NCBI GenBank assembly: GCA_030374735.1
Contig: JASCIV010000244.1
Coordinates: forward strand, 1-29,214
Source: Gracilaria caudata
Taxonomy: Eukaryota > Rhodophyta > Florideophyceae > Gracilariales > Gracilariaceae
Direction: 5' to 3'
DNA length: 29,214 nt
Part shown: in pieces, positions 9,878-19,849 of the stretch
Layout of the letters: each line of letters begins with the position of its first letter
Position numbering within the stretch: the first letter of the stretch is position 1
The notes under the pieces: model-generated
Told to the model about the DNA's origin: nothing
The model's input: only the letters and a program-made list of their open reading frames with translations
The model's database searches: none
Made by a program: the position numbers and the translations under genes

Positions 9878-9920
9878 CCCTCGTTGGCGTGTACGGAAGA
9901 GCTCCGCACCTCTCAGTATC

Positions 9921-9927
9921 TATTTAA
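9921..9927 (+). promoter_or_regulatory. TATA-like box of secreted protein B
   Basis: TATTTAA, 59 bases before the ATG at 9980. It supports that internal ATG over the earlier in-frame ATG at 9863, which lies upstream of the box. Confidence 0.45.
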
Positions 9928-9979
9928 CACTTGGACTCCCAACTTTTGTTGTAGAGGCTTCGTTTCAAAAACTCAGCAC

Positions 9980-10558
9980 ATGTCTATTCGCAAAAAATTG
10001 ACAATGAAAACTGCACCCATCACATTGCTGCTGGCTCTCTTTCTGTTGGTGTCACCGTTCGTTAGCTCTGAAGGATGTTGTCCAGGAACGGATGTAACCA
10101 TCTACCTTCTGTGTGTCAAAGATTTTGGCTGCTTTCAAGAATGTGGTAATGTAGCGGTTTCGTGTTTGGATGAACGACTGGACGAAAGAAACTCGGAAAA
10201 GTACCTTCTTGACACTCACATTGTATTATTTCGCGCTCGTGCTGTTTTAGAAGACGAAGCCTTGGTGCCGGAGCTTTGCGTTGAGGACTCTTTCGAATTT
10301 CCGTTTGATGGCCACATTAACATCGGCGGATACGCTGACGAAATAGTGCCTCGCAATAGAACGCATGAAGAATTCATCGCGCATGACACCATGCATTCCA
10401 ACTCCCAACATGCGGGACCGTACTGTGTTTTAGAACGTCCTTTCAATACTTCAATTCGTTCAAGGTCTTTGTGTAACCTTAACCGTGACGATGTCGTATT
10501 CTCTAATGCTGGAAGTTTCGGTCTGCGCTGTCCTTGGAATGAATCTTCTGGGTCTTAA
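9980..10558 (+). CDS. Small secreted cysteine-containing protein B
   Basis: Taking the ATG at 9980, the product has 192 residues. It has a basic n-region (MSIRKK), a strong hydrophobic core (ITLLLALFLLVSPF) and a likely cleavage near SS-EG at residues 30-31. The mature chain starts EGCCPG and holds about ten cysteines, two or three potential N-glycosylation sites (NRT, NTS, NES) and a YCVLE segment. An earlier in-frame ATG at 9863 would bury the signal peptide 48 residues in, and the TATA-like box lies after it, so it is less likely. An AATAAA follows 127 bases after the stop. The gene is transcribed away from secreted protein A and may share a control region with it. Family not recognised; an extracellular role is inferred only. 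Confidence 0.7.
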   Translation: MSIRKKLTMKTAPITLLLALFLLVSPFVSSEGCCPGTDVTIYLLCVKDFGCFQECGNVAVSCLDERLDERNSEKYLLDTHIVLFRARAVLEDEALVPELCVEDSFEFPFDGHINIGGYADEIVPRNRTHEEFIAHDTMHSNSQHAGPYCVLERPFNTSIRSRSLCNLNRDDVVFSNAGSFGLRCPWNESSGS

Positions 10559-10684
10559 GCACACGCCAATGGAGTGGCAACACTTTGCCAGAGTTGAGCA
10601 GTATGTACTACAGTTGCTCTTAATTGACCACACCGATACCATTAGCAAGTGGTGTGTCGCGTAGATTTATATTTCGTCTATCGC

Positions 10685-10690
10685 AATAAA
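10685..10690 (+). terminator. Polyadenylation signal AATAAA
   Basis: A canonical AATAAA lies 127 bases after the stop of secreted protein B, in an AT-rich 3' flank. It is the usual position for a eukaryotic polyadenylation signal. Confidence 0.5.
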
Positions 10691-10876
10691 ATGGTACAAA
10701 TGGTGAAGCTCATCCCTACAGTTATCAAGCTCAACAACTTGAATTAAAATATATGTGTTACGCATGTGTTAGCTCTCTTGTCCTGTGCATAGGCGAATAT
10801 GATCCTGGCTCGATGTCTAAAAGTCGAACGAAATTTGCTTTATGATCAATGTAATGGTTGTAATCCAAGCAATCGC

Positions 10877-11926
10877 TCATATATTACAAACCACTGGCTT
10901 TTCACTTGAAGCAGGTATGACGGCCAATGACCTGTTTTCTTCATCCTTTTTGAGAACCAGATCCTCATTCAGTGAAACTTTACCAGTATGGACAATTTGC
11001 TTTCCCCAGTCCATTGGATCACTGACATCGAAAAAAATTCTTTTGCGGAGAAGAAAAGATGAAAGAAAGATGAATACAGGTATCCCCCACACAATGGCAA
11101 GCATTATTATAACTGCGAGTGGCACAATCGTTGCTTCCCCTTTCTTGATGTCAAAAGCGCAGTTCGTTTCTTGTGCGCCGCTGTAAACAGCTCTTCGCAA
11201 CACAGCTTTTCCACTGATGTCCTCCAATAACGTTCTTACCGCTCTTCTTGCGAACAGCTTCAAGTCTGAAGGAGGCTTGAAATGCAGTTCTGTTTCCAAG
11301 AACGGCATCTCTTCCGGGAGTGACTGTATCTTATCTAAGGGAAACATTTCAGAGAAATAGGAGATGCTGGCGACTTGTTTCACGAATACGCAAGCAGTTT
11401 GGACACAACCATGCTCTGCATCCAGTGTTGTTATGTTCCGTTCATCTGGGTCGTTCTCATTATTTTCACTGTATCTGTAACTGTACATGGCGTTGTCCGA
11501 ACATTGCACTTGTTGAGTTTCGAAACTGAAGTTGCCAGCAAACTGCGTGATGGTTCCCTCACTGATTTGATTGCACTCGACATAAATGTCATTTGATCTG
11601 GGTAGTGGGAGAGAATTGCCTCTTTCCTGAGCGGAATTTGTGACGCTAATGCAGCTGTGCACTTCGGAGCGATAGAAACTAGCGGGATCGTTGAAAAAGG
11701 CAAACACGACTTCCACGGTGAAGAAAATGAATAGCGAGAGAATGTTGATGATGTAAATGCGCCTGAGATGAGAACGAATGCCGACTGTACGACCGGCATG
11801 CAGACGTTTGCAGGCATGTAAGGCGTTGAAGGTCAATAGAGAGGAGATGAGAGCGATCTCAGAGAAAGTAGCAAAGATAGTGCCAATAACACTAACGAAA
11901 GCAGATTTGAGTTCTATGAGCGCCAT
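10877..11926 (-). CDS. Three-helix membrane protein, family member 1
   Basis: 349 residues from the ATG at 11926; the frame upstream of it has no ATG. Layout: helix 1 about 11-32, a short basic loop (RSHLRR), helix 2 about 57-78, a region of about 190 residues with six or more cysteines and N-glycosylation sites (NFS, NIT), helix 3 about 267-293, then a charged 55-residue tail. The same layout, and similar sequence around helix 2 and helix 3, appears in the proteins at 19850-21295 and 21652-23157, so these are paralogues. Residues about 113-235 also match a broken copy at 24806-25190. A cell-surface or endomembrane role is inferred from architecture; no known family is recognised. A TTTATAC on the minus strand about 60 bases upstream may be its promoter. 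Confidence 0.75.
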   Translation of the reverse strand: MALIELKSAFVSVIGTIFATFSEIALISSLLTFNALHACKRLHAGRTVGIRSHLRRIYIINILSLFIFFTVEVVFAFFNDPASFYRSEVHSCISVTNSAQERGNSLPLPRSNDIYVECNQISEGTITQFAGNFSFETQQVQCSDNAMYSYRYSENNENDPDERNITTLDAEHGCVQTACVFVKQVASISYFSEMFPLDKIQSLPEEMPFLETELHFKPPSDLKLFARRAVRTLLEDISGKAVLRRAVYSGAQETNCAFDIKKGEATIVPLAVIIMLAIVWGIPVFIFLSSFLLRKRIFFDVSDPMDWGKQIVHTGKVSLNEDLVLKKDEENRSLAVIPASSEKPVVCNI

Positions 11927-12656
11927 GATAGGCGTAGAATTTGTAGGATGTCCAAACAGATTGATGTTGATGTGAAGAAAGAACGTATAAACGACAACGT
12001 TCGGTGTAGAGAAAGTTGAACAATGAAGTGGAGCTAAAAGTGGCACGTTATAAGCGGTTGAAGAACAAGAGACTCAAGGGTAACAACCAAAACAGAAACA
12101 TGAGTGTTGGCTTTTTATTAAGAGAACGTTTCTTCCCTAAGCAACGTTCTATGGTGCGTATTGACAAGACGTAATATTGCCATGAATGAGAGAGAGATAT
12201 ATATACAAGTCATGTACGAAGGCGAGAGGGGAGATTAATGGTAGGTACCTTTTACAGCACAAAACTTTACTTGGAGACCTATGTTGATGTACGAGCGTAC
12301 GTGCGTCGGACGTGAGCAAGAAATGAGGATTGTGAGGACGGTATGCTACGTAAAACCTGCTACCGGCTGGTACGTTTGCCTGCGCCATCCCAAGATCTCG
12401 TTCGCAAGAACTCGCTGGGAAGCCCGGTCTCCAGACTGGACTACAACTCATGGAGTCCTGTGACTCGAGTACAACGGTAATCGCCAACTTGACCTGGTGC
12501 ACATCAATGATTGATGTGGAAGCGTAAGACGGTCGAGCGCAGTTTCAAATGGGGACTGTAAACATGCTGCGCAAAAATTAAAAATATAGTACATTTTGCT
12601 ACCGGGAGAGGGTCTCATGCGCCATGGAAACTACCTTCGTACCTCATCGCTGGAAG

Positions 12657-12691
12657 GCCATCATCATCATGATCATCATCATCATGATCAT
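12657..12691 (+). repeat. Simple (ATC/ATG)n run
   Basis: A short catcat/gatcat microsatellite immediately precedes the perfect hairpin at 12692. Together they account for most of the extra length of this minisatellite unit. Confidence 0.8.
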
Positions 12692-12736
12692 GTTAGACCG
12701 GCTGCACATCAATCACTGATGTGCAGCCGGTCTAAC
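12692..12736. repeat. Perfect 20-bp-stem hairpin inside minisatellite
   Basis: Positions 12692-12711 pair exactly with 12717-12736 around a 5-base loop. The homologous place in the previous unit (about 12500-12520) carries a weaker palindrome, cacatcaa-tga-ttgatgtg, so this hairpin is an enlarged, perfected version of a palindrome already present in the unit. Confidence 0.9.
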
Positions 12737-13529
12737 GAAAGCAAGCAAAGAGGAATGCGACATGATGTCGCTCCGAAAAAAGGCCTTGGACACTCTTCCC
12801 TGGCAAGTCTGGTCTCCGGACTGCACTAGAATCGCCGTGTTGCAATGAAGTCCTGCGACTTGAGTTCCCTGTTAGTGTTACTTAACTGCCAACATTCATG
12901 TGCATCATGAAAGGTCGAACGCAAGTAAGGAAAGAGGAGTACAACATGCTGCGCAAAACTTTCCACCAACTGGTACGCTCTCTGCGCTGTCGCAAGATTA
13001 CATTCGCAAGACCTCGCTGACAAGCCCTGTCCCGGACTGGACTATACCTGTGGTGTTGCGATGAAGTCCTGCGACTTGAGTAAGGGCCAACATTAATGAG
13101 CAAGCTTAGGACCGTCGAACATCAGTAAGAAAAAAGGAGGGCGAACGAAAGAGGAATACAACATGCTGCGTAGAATATGCTATCAGCCCTGGTAGGAACA
13201 TACCGAGGGTTCTCTTGCGCTGTCGAAATGTACAATCGCGAGACCTCGCTGGCAAGCCCAGTCTCTGAACTGGACTACCCAGATACTGTACTGTTGCGAT
13301 AGAGTCCTGCGACTTAAGGCAACCATGCAACGTCTCGACATATCATTAGCACTCGAAGGCATGCATGTTGGCAGAATACAGCTGTACCTTGGAGCCAAAT
13401 GTCAATGAAGAGCCCAACTAGAGTAAGGTCCCTCTATCCGGAGGAACGAAAATTTCTACTTATCAAGTGACTTGATACGCCTTAATTCTGTTGGAAGATC
13501 ATCAAGAAGAGGAAGAGACGAATCGTCTC

Positions 13530-13572
13530 TTCAATAAACATTAATCGTCTCAGACGATTAATGTTTATTGAA
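13530..13572. repeat. Perfect 21-bp-stem hairpin, 1-base loop
   Basis: Positions 13530-13550 pair exactly with 13552-13572 around a single base. A smaller palindrome (gagacga-a-tcgtctc) lies just before it and shares the tcgtct motif. Its form resembles the 35-bp hairpin at 8576. Confidence 0.9.
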
Positions 13573-16400
13573 ATGAAAAGCAGCAATAGGAAACGATGTC
13601 GAGACACTTTTTCACGAAGTCAACGGTGTGACTTAAGTGAAATCTATGCTCCCTTTTCGAAGTCTCCCGCACTCTCTGCCGTTCTAGTATCTGAAATCGA
13701 ATTCACTCCCAAATGCTGGAACACGCACAACTTATGTTCTTAGTTGTGTAAAATCGGTTGCTCATCAGCATGCTTTTGCTATGAGTGAAGACGAAGGCGT
13801 TTGTTGTGGTGAGAGGCATGGCGCTTTTGTACCATAATGCAGAGCGGTCTCGCAGGGTATTTGAAGGCAGTTCATTAGGAGAGGGTTTGTGGGATGCAAA
13901 AGTGTCAGTTGCATGTCCCAGACGGACATTGAAGTATTCTGTGGGACAGAGCTGCTCCGTGAGAAAGAGCAATACAAGAGAGTTATTTTACTTTGTAACG
14001 ACATCACTGCATTGTGAACTTGCCCTCTCTTCTCTCATCACTCGGTGACAGTGGTGAGTCACCACTGGTGACCGCAGCAGGGAAGCTAGACAAGAAAACG
14101 AGGTAAAACGCGCGCCCCTAGGGTACGTACAGTTCCGCGCAGTGTAGTATGCCACCTCGATCACGAATGTCAAGATTCGTACGGAGCGAAATGGATCCTT
14201 GCGACCGGGTCTAACTTGGAATACTGGCCTCCGTGGCAGAGATGAGCAGCCCATTGAGACCCCCGTAGAATTGCTACGCAGTCCAATGCTCTAATCATAT
14301 AGTGTACAAACAATTATATCTCGACTCGACAACCCGCGCCACATGCCGCGTAATCAATCCCGAAGGGTCCCACTTGTTTATTCTGCTCTCGTCCTTGAGA
14401 CCTGCATTATCTATGTACTCATCTGTTAGCTTGTATTGTGTTACCACAGTTGCACAGCTACAAATTATCCCCGTATGCGATCGGCATAGATCTAACTCTT
14501 ACGGTTCTATTATTTGAGCCGGAATCAAACAGATCGCTGTCGAGAGGGATTGATTGATAGACTCACGCAAGCCAAGCACTCATATATCTTTCGTTTCATC
14601 ATCTTCTCTGTTTGTGTTTGTTTTGCACTCTTGTGGAATCATTGTGTTCTCGCTTTCTTTCTTCGTTGAAGATTTTCGGACCAGTTGGAGAGCGCACGGC
14701 TGATATCACATACCTTCGATTGGTGTGTGACAAATAACGGCACACTTGACGCAAATCTTAGAATTAGCCGTCTGTGTTGTGATCTCGAGCACTTTCTTGA
14801 ACGATGCTTTCGTCGTGCATGAGAGATCGCTCCAAAGACAGATCATCAGATTCTGTGATCATCAGCCTTGATGGCTCTGTGCCGGGAGTCCCCCAATCGT
14901 TATGCGCCACGTCTTACACGTTCTTATTGTTCTCAAGGGCCGCTCTGAGCTCTGAGATCACGCACATTCAACACGTGTCACAGATCAGTTTCACTTCGAA
15001 GACCTCGAATTGCACCAGATAGAGCTTCTTCGTCAGCGAAGAGAGCGCCGAAAAACAGCGTGCTCTTGGAACTTCATGCTGAGCATCTCATTGGGAGAAA
15101 GCATGAGAGTAATGGCGAGGGAGCGATCTGTAACATTAACTGTTTCTCGTACACCCAATGAGCCAAGGACCGATCCAAATGATTCCGTGCGGGTAATGAA
15201 CAGTGACTCATACCAGAGATGCAGCTGCGTTGGCTTGGTCTGCGGAAGGTTAATAGAGATGAAGTGCTGAATTTCCTCTTCTCAGTCCACAATCAAGAGA
15301 TACTGAGTTGAAGCCCAAGAAGTCGGAGTTTCAGATCAGTGTGTCGCCAATCTTAAGGAGATTATATTCCAGAGTGAGAACGTTCATATAAGAACCACCC
15401 TCTTTGGGGCAGAAGGCGGGCTAAGTTACTGCCGTTTACAACAGCAGAGGCTCCTCATGAACAACACAAAATCCAGCTTTGTGCGCCAGAAACTGGCCAA
15501 GAAGCGTTGAACAGTATGCCTCTGGACTACAGAAAGAAGTATACCTCTAGAGCCCACAAAGGATTTCAGAACTCCAATCAATTGCTTTTCCCATGAATTT
15601 TGCACACAATCTAAGTCGACTCACTTTCCGAATCTCTTTGATCCAGCTCAGCAAAATAGAAATAGTTCGCAAGACATGAGCCTATGAGAGGTAAAAAAAG
15701 GAATGCTTACCATTCCGACTGCCGGTCAGGGGACGAACCGTATACCGTATACTTTCTTTCGCGTGAGAAAAGCTCAAGTACTAGCTACTACTGACAGATG
15801 ACAGATGTGATGTGGAACACGGGGGAGCCACGTTAAAAATATCGACAGAATGTTACTATTCTTTGAAGAGTTATTCTAAGCGATCGTCACTACCTCAGAA
15901 GGATTTAGCCGCTAACATTGAAGTAGAACAATCTATTGAGTGCAGAGGAGAACGCTGAACAACGAGTTTGAAATGGGGCTCTGTCTTGCATGGAACACGT
16001 GCCATTTCGACTTATGATATCCTTTTCACTGTGTACCGCCGTATCCCCCAAAGAATGCTTGTTCTCTCTGCTACTCTTCAGAGTTCCACACAGCTGCATT
16101 CCGCACTGCGTTTATAGCAAAGGAGCATTCTACGCAAAAGTTTTTATACCTCATCCTCTGCTCTTCCCATGATCATTAGTGCAGATCACTAGTAAGAACT
16201 TTGCCTTCAGATACGACTTATGTCGAGCGTTGTAGTTATTCGTGCCTGTATTCGGGAACTAACGCATCAGCTCCATCTTCCTCTCCTAGTGCACTTCGAG
16301 TGCACTCTGTAACGTGTCAACCAAATGCATCCCTCTCCTTCCCACCTCTCCTGTTTTCAAACGAAAAGCACCCTCTCCTCGAGGACGAACCTACGTGAAC
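13573..16400. other. Long gene-free stretch
   Basis: No frame has a convincing start, composition or partner. A minus-strand run near 15200-15050 has a protein-like composition but no start, and stops follow it; I treat it as unsupported. A small palindrome (cagtggtg...caccactg) is at about 14050. The last 150 bases are pyrimidine-rich and lead into the cysteine-rich gene. Confidence 0.5.
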
Positions 16401-16540
16401 TCGACTGTTTGCAACACTACTTAAGCAGACCTGGTTGAGAGTTTCCACTTACTCGCTCACCGCAACCATCCTCTGGTCATCTCTACTTCTCGACGAAAGC
16501 TCAACACACAGCAAACAACAAACACTTTTCAATCATCGCC

Positions 16541-18391
16541 ATGAGGTCGATTTCGCTTTTCATATTCCTCCTCCTCCTGACCCTCTGTTCCGCTTCGACC
16601 AAACCCTCAAACAAGTTATCTAAGCCCGCCGTTAAGTGCCCTAAGTGCGCACCTAATCAGATATGCGTCGGCTGGATATGGAAGCGTTGTGTTAACCCTC
16701 CCACCGTCGGCCAAAAGTGTGGCAATGTATACACTGGTACATGCGCCACAGGTCTCGCGTGTCGTCATGGTGTATGCGTTTCGCTCAAGGTGCCGGTAGG
16801 ACAAAGTTGCTTGTTGCCCGGTTCCGTTTGTGTCGATGAAGCTGTTTGTGTGGGTACTCCAAAGGACAGGCGGTGTGTTATTCCCATGGGTCTCGGAAGA
16901 CGCTGCGGACAGGATCCGTTTTGGGTGTGTAAGGATGAACTCCATTGCTTGCGCGGTATATGTCGCCGGCCTGAGATCCCGCACGGTGGAGATTGCAGGA
17001 AGCCGGACTCCGTCTGTGTTCGTGGTACCGTTTGTGCTGGAACTCCCAGAGCAAAGCGCTGTGTGATCCCTATGGGTCCAGGAGGACAATGTGGTCAGGA
17101 TCCGTTCTGGGTTTGCCGATCTGGATTGACCTGTGTCGGCGGCAAATGCCGCGGGCCTCTGGTTCCTCGTAACGGAGACTGTACGAAGCCAGGCTCCGTC
17201 TGCGCCACAAACACTGTTTGTGTCGGAACTCGCAACAAAAAGAGGTGTGTCTTTCCCCAGGGTCCAGGAAAAAGTTGCGGCAAAAATCCCTTCTCGGTGT
17301 GCAAGCGTGGACATCGGTGTCTCCGTAATGTCTGCAGAGGACCCATGGTTCTTCCTGGCCGTGACTGTTCATCACCGTTTTCGTTCTGCGCCCATCGCAC
17401 CGTGTGTGTTGGGCCACTCAACCGGAAGAGGTGTGTGACTCCTCTGGGTCCAGGAAAACGCTGTGGTCGACATCCCTACTCGGTCTGCAGGACTGGGTTT
17501 AACTGTTTGGGCGGCGTATGTAGAAGACCGAAGGTTCCTCTTGGCCGTGACTGCTCGGCACCTGGTTCGGTCTGTGTCCATGGCGCCGTGTGTGCTGGTC
17601 CGCTCAACAGGAAGAGGTGTGTGACTCCTCTTGGTCCAGGAAAACGCTGTGGTAGACATCCTTATTCGGTCTGCAGGACTGGGCTTAACTGTTTGGGCGG
17701 CGTATGCAGAGGACCCAAGGTTCCTCTTGGCCGTGACTGCTCAGCACCTGGTTCGTTGTGTGTCCATGGCGCCGTGTGTGCTGGTCCGCTCAACAGAAAG
17801 CGGTGTGTGACTCCTCTGGGTCCGTGGAAACGCTGTGCAAAATATTCTTACCGGGTATGCAGGACCGGGCTCAATTGTATCGGCGGTGTATGTCGTGGAC
17901 GTAGCGTTCAGCATGGTGGCAATTGCACACCAGCCGGATCTGTCTGTGTTGGTGGTACTGTTTGCGCCGGTTACAGAGGCAGAAAGAGATGCGTGCTCCC
18001 AATCGGTGCAGGAAAACGTTGCGGAAAACACCCATTCCTGGTATGCAAAACCGGTTTACGGTGCTTGCGCGGAATCTGCGTCAGGCCCAAAATCCGCCTG
18101 GGACGAAGTTGTCTCGCGCCCGGCTCTGTCTGTGGTCATGGAACCGTCTGTGCCGGAACATCGCGAAAGAAGATTTGTGTGCGACCGAGGTCTACCGGAA
18201 AAGCATGTGGACGGCATCCATTTTGGGTGTGCAAGACTGGGCTGCGATGCCTCGGCGGGGTGTGTGCCAAACGATTGGTGGGACATGGTGGAGATTGCAA
18301 GCCGGAAGGTTCCGTTTGCAAGAGGGGCCTTGCGTGTGTTGAAGAACATAACCGTGAGAAGTGCGTTCGAGCAAAGTGCGGAGCGTTTTGA
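16541..18391 (+). CDS. Secreted protein of nine 62-residue cysteine-rich repeats
   Basis: 616 residues from an ATG in a good context (cgccATGagg). Residues 1-19 are a signal peptide (MRSISLFIFLLLLTLCSAS). From residue 33 to the end run nine full repeats of about 62 residues and a tenth partial one. The unit has eight cysteines in the pattern GSVC, VC.G, KRCV.P.G.GK.CG, PF.VC, TGL.C, GG.C, G.DC. Units 5, 6 and part of 7 are nearly identical in DNA and protein, pointing to recent duplication or conversion; units 1 and 10 are the most diverged. Many lysines and arginines make it basic. The pattern recalls disulphide-rich modules such as the Dickkopf N-terminal domain, but that is resemblance only. 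An extracellular binding or wall role is a guess. No neighbouring gene shares the repeat. Confidence 0.9.
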   Translation: MRSISLFIFLLLLTLCSASTKPSNKLSKPAVKCPKCAPNQICVGWIWKRCVNPPTVGQKCGNVYTGTCATGLACRHGVCVSLKVPVGQSCLLPGSVCVDEAVCVGTPKDRRCVIPMGLGRRCGQDPFWVCKDELHCLRGICRRPEIPHGGDCRKPDSVCVRGTVCAGTPRAKRCVIPMGPGGQCGQDPFWVCRSGLTCVGGKCRGPLVPRNGDCTKPGSVCATNTVCVGTRNKKRCVFPQGPGKSCGKNPFSVCKRGHRCLRNVCRGPMVLPGRDCSSPFSFCAHRTVCVGPLNRKRCVTPLGPGKRCGRHPYSVCRTGFNCLGGVCRRPKVPLGRDCSAPGSVCVHGAVCAGPLNRKRCVTPLGPGKRCGRHPYSVCRTGLNCLGGVCRGPKVPLGRDCSAPGSLCVHGAVCAGPLNRKRCVTPLGPWKRCAKYSYRVCRTGLNCIGGVCRGRSVQHGGNCTPAGSVCVGGTVCAGYRGRKRCVLPIGAGKRCGKHPFLVCKTGLRCLRGICVRPKIRLGRSCLAPGSVCGHGTVCAGTSRKKICVRPRSTGKACGRHPFWVCKTGLRCLGGVCAKRLVGHGGDCKPEGSVCKRGLACVEEHNREKCVRAKCGAF

Positions 18392-18699
18392 CTCCAGAGC
18401 GGCTCAGACATAGATTGCCAAGTTAGTTCAAGTATGACATTTTGACATTGGCGCTTGAGAAAACTAAAGTACCTTTCCTATGCCTCATCCACGTTGTTAG
18501 CGAAAGGTGATGTACCTCACAGAAAATGGACCAACTTGGCGAGCACACGGCCTCGCAATCACAGCACAGGGCTTCTTCTCAGCCTGTCGCAGCGTAAAGA
18601 ATGTAAGATACGGTTTGATTGCTCATCCTCGCTTGCTGCATATTGTTCTTCAATGAGACATACGATTGATGTCATATTGTGGCCGTTGCACCAGGCGTT

Positions 18700-19235
18700 T
18701 CATAAACCGTTCGCAACCTCGACAGCTTCGGCTTCTGGCGTTTTCGGCGGAGACAGTGGTAATATCGACGAGCCCGCTCATCACGGAGAAGAGGGTGCTG
18801 CAGAGGTGCACGCTTGAGCGCGCGGCGATGGCGGCGTTAGTGGTGAGCGGCGAGCGCGTGGTGACCGATGTAGCTCAGCGATGTGAACGACGGCGTGTGA
18901 CGCAAAGAGGGCGACAAGTACGGCAGATGACCAGCGTACACACAATGGCAGCAGTGCCGCTGGCAGCGTTGGTCGCACTGGGAGCGCTACTCGTCGTGTG
19001 CGACGGCGTTTTGCGCATCCGCATGATGCGGCGACGCAGGACGGCGCGCGTGCAGATGAGCTCGCCGTGGATAAACGCTGTGGTAGCCGCCGATGCGTAG
19101 CGCTTGCATGTGTACGGCGACGGACGGTTGCGGCTGCGACTGCAGCTGGATCGCGCCGCGGGGCGTGTGCCGCCGCTGGCTTCTGGCGCCACCATCTCTC
19201 ACCCGCCTTCAGCATCGGAGTACGGTTCGTGACCA
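18700..19235 (+). pseudogene. Truncated copy of membrane protein member 3
   Basis: This segment matches the C-terminal third of the gene at 21652-23157, including the MAAL.VSGER block, the VTQRGRQVRQ block, helix 3 (LGALLVVCD) and the following tail. The N-terminal two thirds are missing. A TAG at 19098-19100 replaces the glutamine codon of the intact copy, after which the frame is still recognisable for about 40 residues (RLHVYGDG, LDRAAGRV). A 144-codon open frame ending at that TAG exists, but it starts upstream of the homology with unrelated sequence. I call it a 5'-truncated pseudogene. Expression as a short one-helix protein cannot be excluded. Confidence 0.7.
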
Positions 19236-19800
19236 TTTGTCTGGCGATGCGGTACCGCCGTACAATGTGCTCCTCGATTTAGAGGCTTCTGAAAGTCGGC
19301 TTGCCTGCTTGAGGCAGATCGGTTCCGCGGGAGTTGAAGCAATCTTCCTAGCCATGAGGCGGAAAATGAAGAACGTTGATGAAGCCGTGTTGGTGATCGA
19401 GTGAGTGTGCGGTCAAGCCTCGGCGGTATTATCAGCCCTACGTGCATCACAGTTCAGCTTGCTCGCTGCAGTGACGTATGTGCGACAGTAGCCTCGAGTA
19501 GGGATGCGCATCGAAGCGAGTTGCAATGGCAGGGCAACCAATACGGCTTCTTTCACCCTTGATTCCTGAATCTTTCTGTTCTATCTCCAGGCCACGCAAT
19601 GCTGTGTTGATCGCACTCCGTCTCGTCGGGTATCTAGTAGATACTATCTACCCTTCCCCCACCTTGCTCGCACTTTGCGGCATTAAAGCAAAGCAAGCCC
19701 GGGTCGCAGTTCAGACCTTGTGCGCGATCATCGTGAGCTCGATCCTCGAGTGCGAACGATCTAAATATAATTACACGTGTGAAATGATCCACATTCGAGC
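18700..19800 (+). repeat. Direct duplication, copy A
   Basis: About 1.1 kb that aligns with 22640-23700 in the same orientation. It covers the 3' part of the membrane-protein gene and its 3' flank, with matching blocks such as atcttcctagccatga and cacgtgtgaaatgatcca. A 23-base insertion is present in copy B near 23204. In the 3' flank the two copies diverge without respecting a frame, so that part is probably untranslated. Confidence 0.75.
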
Positions 19801-19849
19801 TCAGCTCATCTGCTCTGTCAGGACAGCAGAGGACAGTTTTAATCAGAAT

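Larger units (their letters stand above)
12293..13330. repeat. Degenerate minisatellite, about four units
   Basis: Landmark segments recur in order: a gctgcg(c/t)a block, a ctggtacg block, tcgcaag, (a)cctcgctgg.aagccc, ctggact, and gaagtcctgcgacttgag. The anchor ctcgctgg recurs at about 12411, 13013 and 13244, with a diverged copy near 12795. Units are about 215-235 bp, except one lengthened by an inserted ATC/ATG simple repeat and a hairpin. No unit encodes a convincing protein. Confidence 0.75.

Noticed and set aside
15050..15292. Protein-like minus-strand fragment, possibly an ectodomain relic of the membrane family
   Set aside because: No start, nearby stops, and the similarity to member 2 is too short to separate from chance.
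16616..18413. Several 90-230-codon frames on both strands
   Set aside because: They are shadow frames of the cysteine-rich repeat gene and repeat with its 186-bp period.
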